Notes: generated by a model from the letters alone, not told the origin. A DNA stretch of 64,000 nucleotides from Bromus sterilis (GCA_950022295.1 OX465597.1:185627016-185691015); one strand, 5' to 3'; positions 22,181 to 32,733 are shown, counted from the stretch's first letter. Numbers and translations are program-made.

Positions 22181-22249
22181 CAGCGCAGTGGCAAGCGAGC
22201 AAGATGTCCAGGGATGGGGCGCGGGTTCGAACCCGGCCAGGCGCATAAG
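22181..22249 (+). other. tRNA-like module 2 in B 3' LTR (complete)
   Basis: A-box-like AGCGCAGTGGCAAGCGAGC at about 22182 and a consensus B box GGGTTCGAACCC at about 22222, some 40 bp apart, followed by GGCCAGGCGCA. This is the best-preserved copy. A related single module is in element D at 59784-59851. Confidence 0.5.
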
Positions 22250-23056
22250 TCCACCCCCCCCCCCTTTTCTTTTCTTTTATCTCTGTGTTCGAGTGGCTCG
22301 GGTCACAGAGACCGCTGGGTCAGCCCAGCAGCGCACCGGGGGGCAGCCCAGAGAGGCCCTGCCTCTGTTTTTTTTTCTTTGTTGTTTTCCTTTTTCTTTT
22401 ATTTATTTTTCCTTCCTTTTGGATTTCAAATCAGCTTGATTTTTCTTCAAACAACATGGGCACATGTTATATATGCATCTGGGCTAGGAAAATCCACTGA
22501 GCATGATGGTCACCTCAGATTTATGTTTTGATCAAACATAAATTCTCAAAATATGGAGGGAAGTTGAACCCATATGTGACCATGCCATCTGGGTGTTGCC
22601 CCATCTTCAACGCTTGACCTTCCACCTTTATCATGGTCGATACTTTGAGCCTCCACATGTTGGGCCTCTCAAAGTCTTCGGTTTCCTGCTCGTCATGTTG
22701 TCCCAAGATGATTCAATCCTTGTTCCCTCGATACTTCCTTTGGTGTCAATTCACCGACACATTTCTCCGTCTCCGGAATCGATATTTCTTTCACGATGTT
22801 TACTTTTGTTACGTTGTTGTTTTTGATTCATGCCATGTCATGTTACAATGATATTTACACCAAAATTAAGGCTATGACCAAAGCCATAAAAATAAGTAAT
22901 TGCATATGAAGTTGTTGAAGTGTCGTCAACACCTCCATTTAAATTTGACTAGCTAGGGTCACACCATGTCTATTAAACTTGACCATCTCATCCATGCCTA
23001 TGCATTGCACCCATTTCTTACTTGTGTGCGTTTTCCTTGCCGGTACCTTACATTAG

Positions 23057-23146
23057 CACCTGAGACTGCCGAGGAGACTTACGTGGAGGTTTCCGACACA
23101 GAGCCCGAGGACCCTTCTACGTCTGCTTCGACGACCGATTACCCAG
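23057..23146 (+). CDS. Candidate LTR-encoded acidic exon a (B 3' LTR)
   Basis: Same frame and borders as 6206-6295. Differences: one silent (Thr), Met/Val and Ala/Ser. Val is shared with element D, so the 5' LTR Met is the derived state. It ends at the same GC-type donor. Confidence 0.45.
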
Positions 23147-24349
23147 GCAAGGGGAAGATTTATACCATTACTTGATACCTTTCTGCCTACCGCCTAGCTT
23201 TAGTCTAGAACGTTTTTTTTTATCCTAACCACTTTGCTTATGCCACATTCAAAAACCAAACAGCCATGATCCCCACATCCTAGCAAACCTTTATATTGCT
23301 AAGTTACCGCTTCTCAGCCAATGCTTAGTATGAGTAGGAAAACTTTCTGCTTACCCTATGCTATGGTTGGGTTATCATGTTATTAAAGAAGTTGGTTGAT
23401 ATTTATTATTACTATGATGTTAATTTATATTTGACGAAAGATGGGAGACCGGGCTATTCCCGCCAGGTGTTTTGTTCCATTTGAGTCACCTAGGATCCGA
23501 GTTCCGGGTATTGGTTCTTTGATTGAGCGTGCCTAATCGTGTGTGGGATTCTATGGGGTCCCCTTGTCTTACCTACCTAGCTTCATACAATTCTAGTGGT
23601 GGCCCGAGCTGATCTACTATTTGCAAACGTGTGTGTGCTTGGTTGGTACCCCAACAGTTTTCGAAACAACCCGGACCAACGGAGACATAGTTCCTCTGGT
23701 TGGTCCACACTAGTGAGCTAGGGAAGTCCCCTGTTTTATAGGTGAGACTAAACTCGACCTTAGCCATACGGTAGAGGCCGAGTCGAGAGCGCGGCCGGCT
23801 TTTGAGTTGGATGTCGACTCACCGGGGGCCACCCGGAATTGTGCGTGGTTAGTTAGAGGGACTCTGACTTTCCGGAGTTTCAGGCGCTTATCTAGCCAAG
23901 CGGAAACCGGGCGTACATGCGAAGCCTATGATGGGCAGTTAGTACACCCCTGTAGGGTTAAATCTTTTCGAAAAGCCGTGTCCACGGTTATGGACGACTC
24001 AGTACCTACGTCTTGTTAATAGAATAACATCAATTTGAATCATAATTAAAACTTGCCTACCGTGTGAGTGCCTTGGTTGCTTTTCTTCGTCCAGGGGGAA
24101 CGAGAGAAGATCTAGGTTGTGTTATGTTGGACGTAAGTAGGTGGATAGCAGACTTATGACGCGATGTCACGTGCATTCTTGGATCTTACCTCTACTCTAA
24201 TAGAATGATAGCCACCATATATGCTAGTGCGGCTGCAACCTTTACTTTTACCTTGTCTTACCGTAGGGAGTTAGTTATCCTGTAATGATATTATCTCACC
24301 CCTACTTTCCTTTTTTGCTTTTACTGTTTTTCCTAATCGGCCGCTGCAG

Positions 24350-24435
24350 TGGACTACTACCTCGACCCGAGCACCGGACGTTACTTCGTGGAGGTGCCCC
24401 CGGAGGACGACGATGAGGATGACTTCGTTCAGTAG
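24350..24435 (+). CDS. Candidate LTR-encoded acidic exon b (B 3' LTR)
   Basis: Same as 7498-7583, with Val where the 5' LTR has Leu; element D agrees with Val. Stop TAG at 24433. Confidence 0.45.
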
Positions 24436-24784
24436 GTCCTATAGTTAGGCTTCGACGATCCGTGGGTGGACTCTTTATGTGCATCCCTCTCTAGGGCAAT
24501 TTGGATTTTGACCGTACTCAGTCGTGATTGTCTTCCGCTTGTTGCATGATATACTGTTGGGTCCACGGACCTCTGAGATGTTGTAATAATCCCAGTGGCG
24601 ATGTATGCCCTGGACTCTATATATTTATGTCTTAGTTTAAGTTCATTGTTCATATACCTATTGTCGAGAATCCGACAGCGACACGAGTGCGAGTGTCGTG
24701 AGTCGGTGGCTCTTTATGCGCTACTAACTTGAGCGGGACGCGAAATCGACTAACTCGAGTTAGCACCGCATCGGGGGTCTTACA

Positions 24785-25488
24785 CGTTCCTGCGAGTGCT
24801 ATCAAACAAAAGTGGTGCAGGTAGACGAATCTCACGAGTAATGGTCCTTTCAAACCTCAAAATATAATCGAGGTTACCAAACTGGGAAGTTATGGTAACA
24901 AACTTATGCCTCTTCATAGCCGAAAGATCGATACTCGCATATGAAAAGGGAACATCATCAGGATGCGGGGTGCGCTCAAGAGACTAAAGAATAAGTGTTG
25001 CATAAACGCCACCATATAAATCTCCTTTGTTATTGTTCGTAACAAGGAGCTGAGCAATCAAGGCACCCACATTATACTCATTCTTATCAGAGAGGGCGTT
25101 CGCATAAATAGCGAAATCTGGTGTAGAACCATTGCTCGTGTTTTCACGAGCTAACACCCCTCTAGCAACAAAATACGCAAAATACCTGAGATGTGGAAAC
25201 TGAATGCTGGAAATCTTCGTGCGCCGAATGTCGGTCTCCTCCTAGCAACAAAGGGAGTTGAAGAGAGTCCTCAACCCGGAAGGCTGCATAGTCATCTTGT
25301 CTTTCTGACCAACGTTCGGCACACCTATTATATCACAAAACTGTGCCAAAGACATGGTTATGAGATCATTATAAAGTTTGAACTCGACGGTTCCAGCATC
25401 ATGGTTATAAAAAAACAGTTAACAAAGCAGGAGGTAAGCTTTTTGTATTGTACCACACGGCATAAAGCTAGCCGTGTCAAACCTTCAT
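24785..25488 (-). pseudogene. Athila-type 3' ORF of element A, N-terminal part
   Basis: A minus-strand frame from about 25480 to 24785 encodes a coherent protein interrupted by stops near 25430, 25245 and 25000. Recognisable blocks: MTMQPSGLRTLFNSLC, FPHLRYFAYFVARGVLARE, NVGALIAQLL and KGDLYGGVYATLIL, then LPAP next to the B insertion. It matches in style the repetitive ORF found downstream of pol in Triticeae Athila-type elements. It continues at 3821. Function unknown. Confidence 0.55.
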
Positions 25489-26880
25489 CACTACACCAAA
25501 ACACCCCCTATACCAATGCATGTTCACCAACGATGCTGACGTATTCGTTATTTTTCTAAACCCCCCACCTCCCCACTTAGCGCTACCTATCCGTTCATTG
25601 GAAAAAATGCTAACCACCCGTATCTGATATGTGAAAAGGAAGACATTGTTTCCTATCCCATCTCTCTTTCTATTCCCCCCTCACCGGAGCTCTCAATAAC
25701 CACCAAGCTACAGCTGCCACCTCTGATTTGGGATGGCTCCGGCGCTCTACCACGTCATCCCTCAGTAGCCCGGCTCCCCGGCAGTGCTCGTCCTCTTATC
25801 CTCCACCACCGAGACATCGTTCGCGCCCCTGCTCCTACAGAAACCCTAGTCACCATGGCTCGCCGGCGCGGATCCTGGGCATTCGGTTTGTGAGCTCACG
25901 AGATCAGCGATGCAGATTCACCTCGGCTACATCGACTTCGACGCTGATTATTCAGTAAGGTACTACCCCCTCTGCTCTTCTCCTATCTGGTGGTGCTTTT
26001 TGTGGCATGGATGCCTAGGGTTTGCCATAGTGGCATCCTAGATCACAACAAGATACACCTATATCCGCAGCAACTGTCCCCCATAGAGGCTGCCATTGTC
26101 GCCTAGCTTACTGACAGGTCACATGGATTCATCTTCCTTTAGAATGTCACATGTCCATTATCAGTTATCACCAATAATTTATTCCCCCTTATTTAACAAG
26201 GTCGTGGACTCGTGGTTTCTATAATTTATTGGCATTTGGTGTCCAACTTCACAAAACTTCCACTTGTCCCATGGGTGGAAAATTATGTACGAGATTGGAT
26301 AACATGTTTGACCAGTGGCAGATTCACGATGTCAATGTAGAGTGTTAAAATTTTTGTAGTAAAACCTGACACACGAAGCCAGCAATCTGGCCTGGTTTTG
26401 TAGTAAAATATGCTGCAAATTCTATGTATATATAATGGTAAACTCCTATACATCGGCCTAATTGCTCATGGGCAGTGGCTTGATGCATTGAGTTTGTTGT
26501 CTGTACGGGCTTGTAGGCTGTAAACCTGACTGCATGTCATCACATCACTAAAACTAACAGTTGCCTCATGGTCAGGGATGCTCTTCTGGACGCGTTCGTG
26601 CATGAAGATGGCGGGGCACAGCCTGAGGGATGCTGGACGCATGGGCGACTGCCAGCGGGCAGCGGTCGTCGGCTAGCGAGGCGAGACTGCGACTGAAGAG
26701 GGCACGAGGGCCAGTATGCTACAATGAAAGGTAATTTTTGATGTGGCCAAGTGAAATACGTCCAACTATTCAGTCTATTAATTCTAGTGCTCTTCCATTG
26801 CTTGACCAATTGATTAGTATCTGCTTGTAATTTATTATACGTACAGTTTAAAGAGAATTTTTGCGGAACCAAGTCGCACT
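25489..26880 (+). mobile_element. Unassigned insert with a CACTA-like left end
   Basis: The left border starts CACTACACCAAAAC, the typical terminal motif of CACTA transposons. It separates the 3' ORF remnant from gag of element A. The right border is somewhere before 26880-26886, where the gag frame of A resumes. I could not find a matching inverted terminus (expected GTTTTGGTGTAGTG), so the element would be truncated or differently bounded. Inside, 25680-25960 is GC-rich and exon-like (CCGCCACC, AAACCCTAG type), followed by a GT donor-like site near 25957. No protein domain is recognised. Confidence 0.35.
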
Positions 26881-27764
26881 AGCTAGCCTGGATTAGATTG
26901 CAATACCTCCCCCAAGATTTAGGGAGGTTGTCATCCTGCAACTATTTAAAGTTATAAATTCTTCGTAAAGCAGCATGTTGCATATGAGCAGGAAAGTACT
27001 TAACAACAAAAGAGTGAGCTAAGTCTTGAGGACTCCTAATGGAACCACATGGTAGTGCATCATACCACGCTTTAGCACCTTCCTTTAAAGAGAAAGGAAG
27101 AAGCTTAGTAACATAGAAGTTTCGTATCTTCTCATCTGTAGTAAACAAGCCACCTAACTCAGTGAGTTTGGTCACGTGTGCAATAGCATCATCATTTTCT
27201 CTGCCATAAAAGGGGTCAGATTCAACCATAGATATAAGTGAAAGATCAAAAGAGAAATTATAATCAGGATCATTGATGCATATAGGAGACGTAGAAAATT
27301 TAGGATCAGGAACGGTCTTGTTCTTCAAGGAGTGTTTTTTGAGAAGCTTCTTAATAGCACCAGGGTCAGAGTCGACAAACTCTGTTAGCTCCCTACATAA
27401 ATCATCATCAAGTATAATATAATCATCATCAACGAGTCTCTCCTTGAGTTTACTCAAATCGGGATAAGTGTAAGTTCCATCAAAAGGGTAGCAAGTATCA
27501 GGAATTTCAATTCCATATTTGTTTTGCAGCAGCGATCTGTTTCTCAAGAGCGTGACCAAGTGAACCAACATCATCAAGAGTAGTAGAAGCATCATCAAAA
27601 GTATCAGACATAGTAACCGATTCAGTAGAAGAATCATGTGGTGGAGGTGAAGCAAACTTACTCATAACTGAAGGTAAATCAAGTGTAACACTAGTGTTCA
27701 GAACGGTACCTTTTCTTCTACTGGATGGTAAGATCGGGACCTTGGGGTCTTCTTTCTTACCCAT
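26881..27764 (-). pseudogene. Gag of element A (Athila-type), broken
   Basis: Minus strand. The start MGKKEDPKVP at 27764 lies 58 bp after the primer site. A +1 shift near 27520 joins two frames (ALEKQIAAAKQ to NKYGIEIPDTC). The capsid core reads FYVTKLLPFSLKEGAKAWYD, then VVKYFPAHMQ. A TAG at 26942-26944 stands where Gln is expected (YNFK*LQDDNLPKSWGRYC), again a C-to-T type change. The frame then runs into the insert at 26880. The rest of gag and all of pol are missing. Confidence 0.8.
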
Positions 27765-27821
27765 AGCGGATAAATTGCAGCAGGTAAAATACTTCAAGTA
27801 AACTTGTGAATAAAGCTATGC

Positions 27822-27839
27822 TCCCCGGCAACGGCGCCA
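27822..27839 (-). other. Primer binding site of element A (tRNA-Asp)
   Basis: The minus strand reads TGGCGCCGTTGCCGGGGA, complementary to the plant tRNA-Asp 3' end, 11 bp inside the LTR. This is the standard Athila primer. Confidence 0.85.
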
Positions 27840-27850
27840 GAAAACAGGCT

Positions 27851-29244
27851 TGATAACCCACAACTGCAGGGGATCGAGATAGTCTTCGCGGGTAAGAATA
27901 ACCCAATTTATAGATTCTACTCAAGGGGAGCCAAAGAATATCCACAAGCTTTAACAATGGAGTTGTCAATTCCACCGCACCTGAGATACACTTACTTGCA
28001 ACAAGATATTAATAATAACTGCGATATGGAAGTGATGATGGCAACGGAAATAGTGGTGGTGAAACAGCGACAGTAAAACAACAAAAGTAAACAACTAGTA
28101 ACCAGCAGAATTAAAACACTGTAGGCTAGGGAGATGGATGGTTGGGCGCTACATGGATAAGTCACATCATTTATTTAACTTGGGGCAAGGCACACAGAAA
28201 AGCGTCATCTAGGCATACATCAAACTTCAGGCATGTACCCCATAGGTAGTTGTACGTGCCTGCAATAAGAACTTGCACAACATCTTTTGTCCTACCATCC
28301 CGCTACGAACGGGGCCAAAAGGAACTTATGGAGATTAAGGTGCTACTGTCAAAGAGCACCGGAACAAAGCATTAACAATCAATGGATACATGGGATCCTC
28401 TAATTATAGTCCATCCCCTTTGGTGTCCCAAGCTGTCACCTTTGGGATCGCCGGTTCCGGACTATAACAGGTGCATACAACTCATAGATATGATCAAGAA
28501 CACAAATATATTCATGAAAACACATAGGGTTCAGATCTAAAATCATGGCACTCGGGCCCAAAGTGACAAGAATTAGGAGCAACAAGTTGAAGAAAAGATG
28601 ATAAAAAACAATCTAGATGATAGGAAACATGCCCCCAACAATCTGATAAACTATTACATGATCTAGCTCATCCAATCCCTACCATCCCCTTTGCCTACAG
28701 CAGGGAATTACTCACACATGGATGGAGAAGTCATGGAGGGAGGATGGAGTGGTGATGATGATGATGATGACGATGATCTCCCCTCACCGGATGCCAAAAC
28801 AGCCTCCAGATTAGCCCTCCCGGAGAAGAACAGAGGGTGGCGGCGGCTCCGCGACGTGGATTGGAAAACGACTTCTGTTTCGGGATTTCTCTGTCACGGG
28901 AATAAATAGGGGCCTCGGTAGGGCACCAGAGGAGGGGGAGGGCCCCAGGAGGCCAGGGGGCGCAGCTCCACCCCTGGCCGCGCCAGGGGGGCGCCTGGGG
29001 CCCCCTTGGCTGCCCTCTGGCCCAATTCTGGCACAATGGCCCCTCGGGTGCGTGGATTTTCTGTGATTTTTCTGGGAATTTTCTGAGACGTCCAAAAATC
29101 CATTTTCCTGCGCAAAATAAAACCATACAGGCAGCTCTGCTGAAAACAACATTAGTCCGGGTTAGTTTCATCCAAATCATGCAAGAATGAGGGCAAAACA
29201 ATAGCAAAAGTGTTTGGAAAAGTAGATACGTTTGAGACGTATCA
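27851..29244 (-). repeat. 5' LTR of element A
   Basis: 1394 bp, partner of 300-1700. TATA-like motif near 28898-28908 on the minus strand. Followed by the GGGAG duplication at 29245. Confidence 0.92.
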
Positions 29245-29249
29245 GGGAG

Positions 29250-29450
29250 TCGGCCCCCGAGGAGGTGGTACGTCGCCGAGTTAGGGAGGAGGACAAGCAC
29301 GTCCGTCGCTACTTGGTTGCGTTGGACGCCAGGTTCTCCACGTCCAATACCTGGAAGATTCTTCACGACTCTCACCTGATCTATGTTCCTGTGGCCGTTC
29401 CTTATCTTTGGGTGTTTACCGCCCGCGCCCTGGCTCCGGGTCGTCGTTGA
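29250..29450 (+). pseudogene. Unknown ORF, 3' half
   Basis: Continues in frame from 299 across the A insertion. It encodes a charged segment (PEEVVRRRVREEDKHVRR) followed by a more hydrophobic end (YVPVAVPYLWVFTARALAPG) and TGA. The preserved frame on both sides of the duplication shows that A landed in a coding sequence. Confidence 0.5.
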
Positions 29451-29661
29451 GTTTTATTTTTCGAGATGTAGTAGTGAATTTCCTAGATGTTGTCGTCGAG
29501 ATGTATTGGTGATATCATTGTTGCATTGACTGGATTATTCGAGATATATTAGTGATATTATATGATAAAATATTATTGTTGCATTTTACTTGAGTTCAAC
29601 TGTTTTTCCTTTTGTTTTAAATGCCGATGATTAAAACCGTTGTCACACAATATTGTGACAG

Positions 29662-29741
29662 CAGGGATGAGTTAGCGAGCCTTGTGATATACACAAATAC
29701 GAATCTTGTGCATCCTACTTGGCTCGCTAATGCCATCCCTG
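29662..29741 (+). other. Foldback hairpin 1
   Basis: The arm CAGGGATGAGTTAGCGAGCC pairs with GGCTCGCTAATGCCATCCCTG across an 80-nt unit; pairing continues imperfectly to a small loop, about 35-40 pairs in total. Shape and size are pre-miRNA-like. I do not recognise a known miRNA. Confidence 0.5.
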
Positions 29742-29842
29742 TAGTTGCTTGTGTGTGTTCAACCTAATTAAGTATGAGGAAAAAACCGATATGTGTGTTC
29801 CTTTTTACGAATAATTAAAACCGTTGTGACACCATGTGACTG

Positions 29843-29922
29843 CAGGGTTGGTCGAGTGAGCCTTGTGATATGCACAAGTAAGGAACTTCTGCATCTTACT
29901 TGGCTCGCTTGCTCCATCCTTG
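29843..29922 (+). other. Foldback hairpin 2
   Basis: Second copy, also 80 nt, with arms CAGGGTTGGTCGAGTGAGCC and GGCTCGCTTGCTCCATCCTTG. Both arms have changed relative to copy 1, yet pairing is largely kept. Confidence 0.5.
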
Positions 29923-29969
29923 TAGTTTCTTGTGTATATGGCCTAATTTTTTAATTATGAACACAGAAA

Positions 29970-30062
29970 ATGGCTGACGGCGATAGAAACCCCGAGTGCG
30001 ACTATTGTGGCGATGACTCGGGTCGGTGCGACAAGTTTCTAGAGATGGATGGGGAGGAAGAA
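29970..30062 (+). pseudogene. Small Cys-containing ORF, 5' part
   Basis: ATG at 29970 opens 31 codons with CDYCGDDSGRCDKF, a possible metal-binding cluster, then an acidic stretch. It is interrupted by a retrotransposon LTR fragment (30063-32637). The protein is unknown to me. Confidence 0.4.
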
Positions 30063-32637
30063 AGGTCTCAAGTCGTCCATAACCGTGGACACGGCTTCTC
30101 GAAAAGATTTAACCCTGTACGGGTGTACCAACTGCCCATTACAAGGCTCCGCACGCACGCCCATCTCTCTCAGTTCCTACCCATCATAGGAAACCATTTT
30201 ATGATTTAGTTCCGAGAGATCCGAAACGATTGGTCCCTCTAACAAACAATGCACAAATCCGGGTAGTCCCCGGTGAGTCGACATCCAACTCAAAAGCCGG
30301 CCGCGCTCTCGAATCGGTCTCTACCGTATGACTCGGGTTTGGATAACCGGTGAATTCTCACATGAGTCCGGCTCCTCATCCGGCCAGGTTGGACCAATAG
30401 GGAAACCATGTCCCCACTAGCCAAAATTAAAAAAAAATTCCCCACTGGCCCGGTTTGTTTGAAAACTACTGGCGGCCGACCAGCACACAATGGGTTTCAA
30501 ATGGTAAATCATCTTGGGCCACCACTGGAAATGTTTGAAGCTAGGTAGGTAAGAAAATGGGACCCCATAAAATCCCACACGCGGTTAGGCACGCTCGTCA
30601 AGAGACACAATACCCGAAACTCGGGTCCTAGGTGACTCGAATGGAACAAAGCGTCGGGGCGGGATAGCCTAGACCTTCCATCCTTCGTCGAATATAGTCA
30701 ACATTATAATAATCATATCATTCACAATAATATAATAATGTGATATCCCAAACCAAAGAGTAACAGGAGGTAACAGTTGATAGAACCCTAGCATGGCGTA
30801 GCACACGAACATGACAAGAGGTGAAGCATAAGATAAACTATCTATGCTAGTCAATTTTAAGTGAGGCACAACCTAAACATCGCATAACACTATGGGCCCC
30901 ACGACGATTAAAGCATTTGGTACTGTTCTTCCCTAAACATAATTTTATTAATTTTATTATCAAGCAAGAGCAGCATAAACATGATCTACATGCAATTCTA
31001 GTCAAGTTACATATAAGAAACATTTTTATCGGAGCAACGGTTAAAAAGTTATGGCAATTACAGTTTACAGTGGCAAGCAGTGTAATTAGCAGGAAAATAG
31101 CATGTAAACAATCTCAAACACGACAAAGGGCAACATTTTATTATTCTACACGCAAAACAGAGCAACTTTCATGTTTAACGCGTCGCGATCCGAGCTATGG
31201 TTAAAAAGATATAAGCCTCGCTAAATCACAACAATAATCTGCCATTTAAATAAATACCCAGAAAATAATATTCGTTCGGGCCGAAAAACAGCTCTAAACA
31301 GGCCCAACAGGGGGTGAGCGTTAGATACTAAACTACGCTTGCAGGCGCTCTATAGCTGAAACAATACCGGGCCAAGCCTAACAGGAGCAACAACAAAATT
31401 AAAAAAAAGAGGGGCGCACCTCTGGGCCAAGGCCCAGGACGGCGGTGGGCGACGATTTGTAGAGGCTCGCCCAGGGTGAGAGGGCACTGCGGGCCGCGGA
31501 GCTTGCTGGGTCGGTGGAGGCGTGCTGCAGGTGGGCCGTGAGGCTCGCTTGGGCCGTGGGGCGTGGCCGGCCCACGTCCAGCGGCTGGATCGGGAGGCTG
31601 AGCTCCCGTTCCTTCCCGATGGAACTGGCTGCGGCGGCGCTGTCCTCCGGCGAGGTCAGCACGGCAGGGGAGGCCGGGAGACGGCGGATCCGCCCGGATC
31701 CGGGGACGGTCGTGTCCTTGGCGGCGCGAGGGTGAGATGAAGGCGACGGTGGTGCCTGGCTCTCGTGGCGGCTTCGGGCAGCGCTGCTCCGGCGCAACGG
31801 CGGCTATCGAGCTCGCCTGAGGACCTGCGGTAAGGAGGCGAGGGGAGGTCAGGGGGAAGAGGGAAGCAGGAGGGAGGATGGAGAGGGGAGGGGCCTGGCA
31901 GAGGCGGCGGCTCGCCGGAGCCGGAGGTGCGGCGGATGGTGGCTTCCCACGGCTGGAGAGAGAGAGAGAGAGGAGAGAGAAGCGGTTGGTGGGGAGCTCC
32001 CTGGACCGTTGGATCGCGAGATCTGACGGTCCAGGATGGATCTGGCTAGGGTTTGCAAAAATTGGGGTTAAAATGTGCGAAAATGGACAATTTTGGGGAA
32101 AATCTGGATCTGGGAGTTGCCTAGGTGCTTAGGGGAAACCCTAAGTGGTGGGGTGGTCTATTCATAGCCCAGGTGGCTGACAGTTTGCAAAAACATCCCC
32201 GGTTTCTCTCTCTTGCGCGCGGTGTTTACGTTCCTGGCCGCCGGGTGTCCGCAAGACCTCCGATTCGGGTAAAACTTCGAACTGCGCGATCAATGCGTCG
32301 AGCCGGCGGCGTTCACCTCGCGCTGGAACCGTTCCGAGAATACTTTCCGACATGCTTTAAAAATATCTCGTTTACTTATTAAACGGGGTTTTCGTTTCGT
32401 TGGCTACGGCTGGTCTTATGCGGGTTTTCGCGACGGTGATCGGGTGAAACCCGGTGTCGCAAAGGTCGAGTGTCAAGGTGGCAACGGTCAAGGGTGTCTC
32501 CGTCCGGTATGAGATAAGAGGGGGAAAATAATCGCCGATCGATAAATCGGGGATGCAAACACCGCAAAAAAAGCAGGCAATCAACCAATTCACACTGAAA
32601 ACAAATTTTTTAATTTTTGTGAAATCTAGGCTGTTAC
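30063..32637 (-). mobile_element. Truncated LTR of a B/D-related element
   Basis: Minus strand. The right edge (GGCTGTTAC) is the LTR start TGTAACAGCC with its first base pair changed. The left edge matches element D near 61990 (GGTCTCAAGT...GTCCATAACC), so the last 800 bp of the LTR are missing. Shared blocks include the hairpin at 30075-30090 and the GTCGACATCCAACTC region near 30278. At 2575 bp it is also internally shorter than B or D, and I do not find the acidic exon a. No target duplication is visible, so this is a deletion remnant. Confidence 0.75.
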
Positions 32638-32733
32638 GCCTGCATGCCCTTGAGAGGCAACGATATGGACCACACATGCAAAGAAGATAAGTCTGACGAC
32701 CCTTTTACACTAAAAATAAACAAAAGTTGCTAA
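32638..32733 (+). pseudogene. Small Cys-containing ORF, 3' part
   Basis: Open for 31 codons with ACMPLRGNDMDHTCKEDK, ending in Cys and TAA at 32731. Composition (Cys, acidic, Lys) and the open frame suggest it continues the ORF from 30062; the exact junction cannot be restored because the insert has lost its ends. Confidence 0.35.

Larger units (their letters stand above)
3822..24784 (+). mobile_element. Element B: Tekay/Del-type chromovirus with 4.1-kb LTRs, containing element C
   Basis: LTRs at 3822-7932 and 20620-24784 begin TGTAACAGCC and end CTTACA. The duplication CGTTC lies at 3817-3821 and 24785-24789. The primer site TGGTATCAGAGC (tRNA-iMet) is at 7936. Gag, zinc knuckle, protease, RT, RNase H, integrase and a C-terminal chromodomain-like tail follow in order, which places it in the Tekay chromovirus lineage. 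The polyprotein is dead: I count seven in-frame stops and one frameshift, and element C sits in the RNase H region. Element D (57878 onward) is a second copy of the same family with an intact gag as far as it can be seen. Confidence 0.93.
20620..24784 (+). repeat. 3' LTR of element B
   Basis: 4165 bp. Same internal order as the 5' LTR: TATA at 21493, tRNA-like modules at 22023-22092 and 22181-22249, candidate exons at 23057-23146 and 24350-24435, and hairpin at 23980-23995. It retains the full second tRNA-like module. Confidence 0.93.
300..29244 (-). mobile_element. Element A: Athila-type Gypsy LTR retrotransposon with nested insertions
   Basis: Two LTRs (300-1700 and 27851-29244) bound the element and both have TG...CA ends. 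The 5-bp duplication GGGAG lies at 295-299 and 29245-29249. The element reads on the minus strand: 5' LTR 29244-27851, primer site complementary to tRNA-Asp at 27839-27822, gag from 27764, an unassigned insert (25489-26880), a 3' ORF remnant, element B (3822-24784), the rest of the 3' ORF, a polypurine tract at 1716-1701 and the 3' LTR. No protease, RT or integrase was found, so pol has been deleted or was never present. The tRNA-Asp primer site and the downstream ORF are hallmarks of the Athila lineage. The LTR terminus TGATACGTCTC resembles Triticeae Sabrina/WHAM-like families, which is an inference from memory. LTRs differ by a few percent by eye. Confidence 0.88.
29451..29969 (+). other. 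AT-rich spacer with two tandem foldbacks
   Basis: No ORF. It holds a duplication of about 182 bp (both copies begin ATTAAAACCGTTGT, at 29630 and 29814), each carrying one 80-nt inverted repeat. It ends in an acceptor-like AACACAG before the ATG at 29970, so it may be an intron. Confidence 0.5.

Noticed and set aside
22181..22249. Functional tRNA gene
   Set aside because: A and B boxes are present but acceptor, D and anticodon arms do not form a cloverleaf.
28731..29375. Minus-strand ORF of 214 codons
   Set aside because: It lies over the LTR of element A and its flank, crosses the LTR border, and has low-complexity composition. The other LTR copy breaks it.
29662..29922. Assignment of the foldbacks to miR169 or miR2118
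   Set aside because: Only short partial similarity to either; the mature sequences do not match.
30075..30090. Idea that the LTR remnant ends exactly at the conserved hairpin, implying a transcript end
   Set aside because: Comparison with element D shows homology extends about 12 bp further (GGTCTCAAGT), so the break is not at the hairpin.
31399..31797. Minus-strand ORF of 132 codons in the LTR remnant
   Set aside because: Pro/Ser/Ala-rich product of GC-rich LTR sequence with no homologous frame in B or D.
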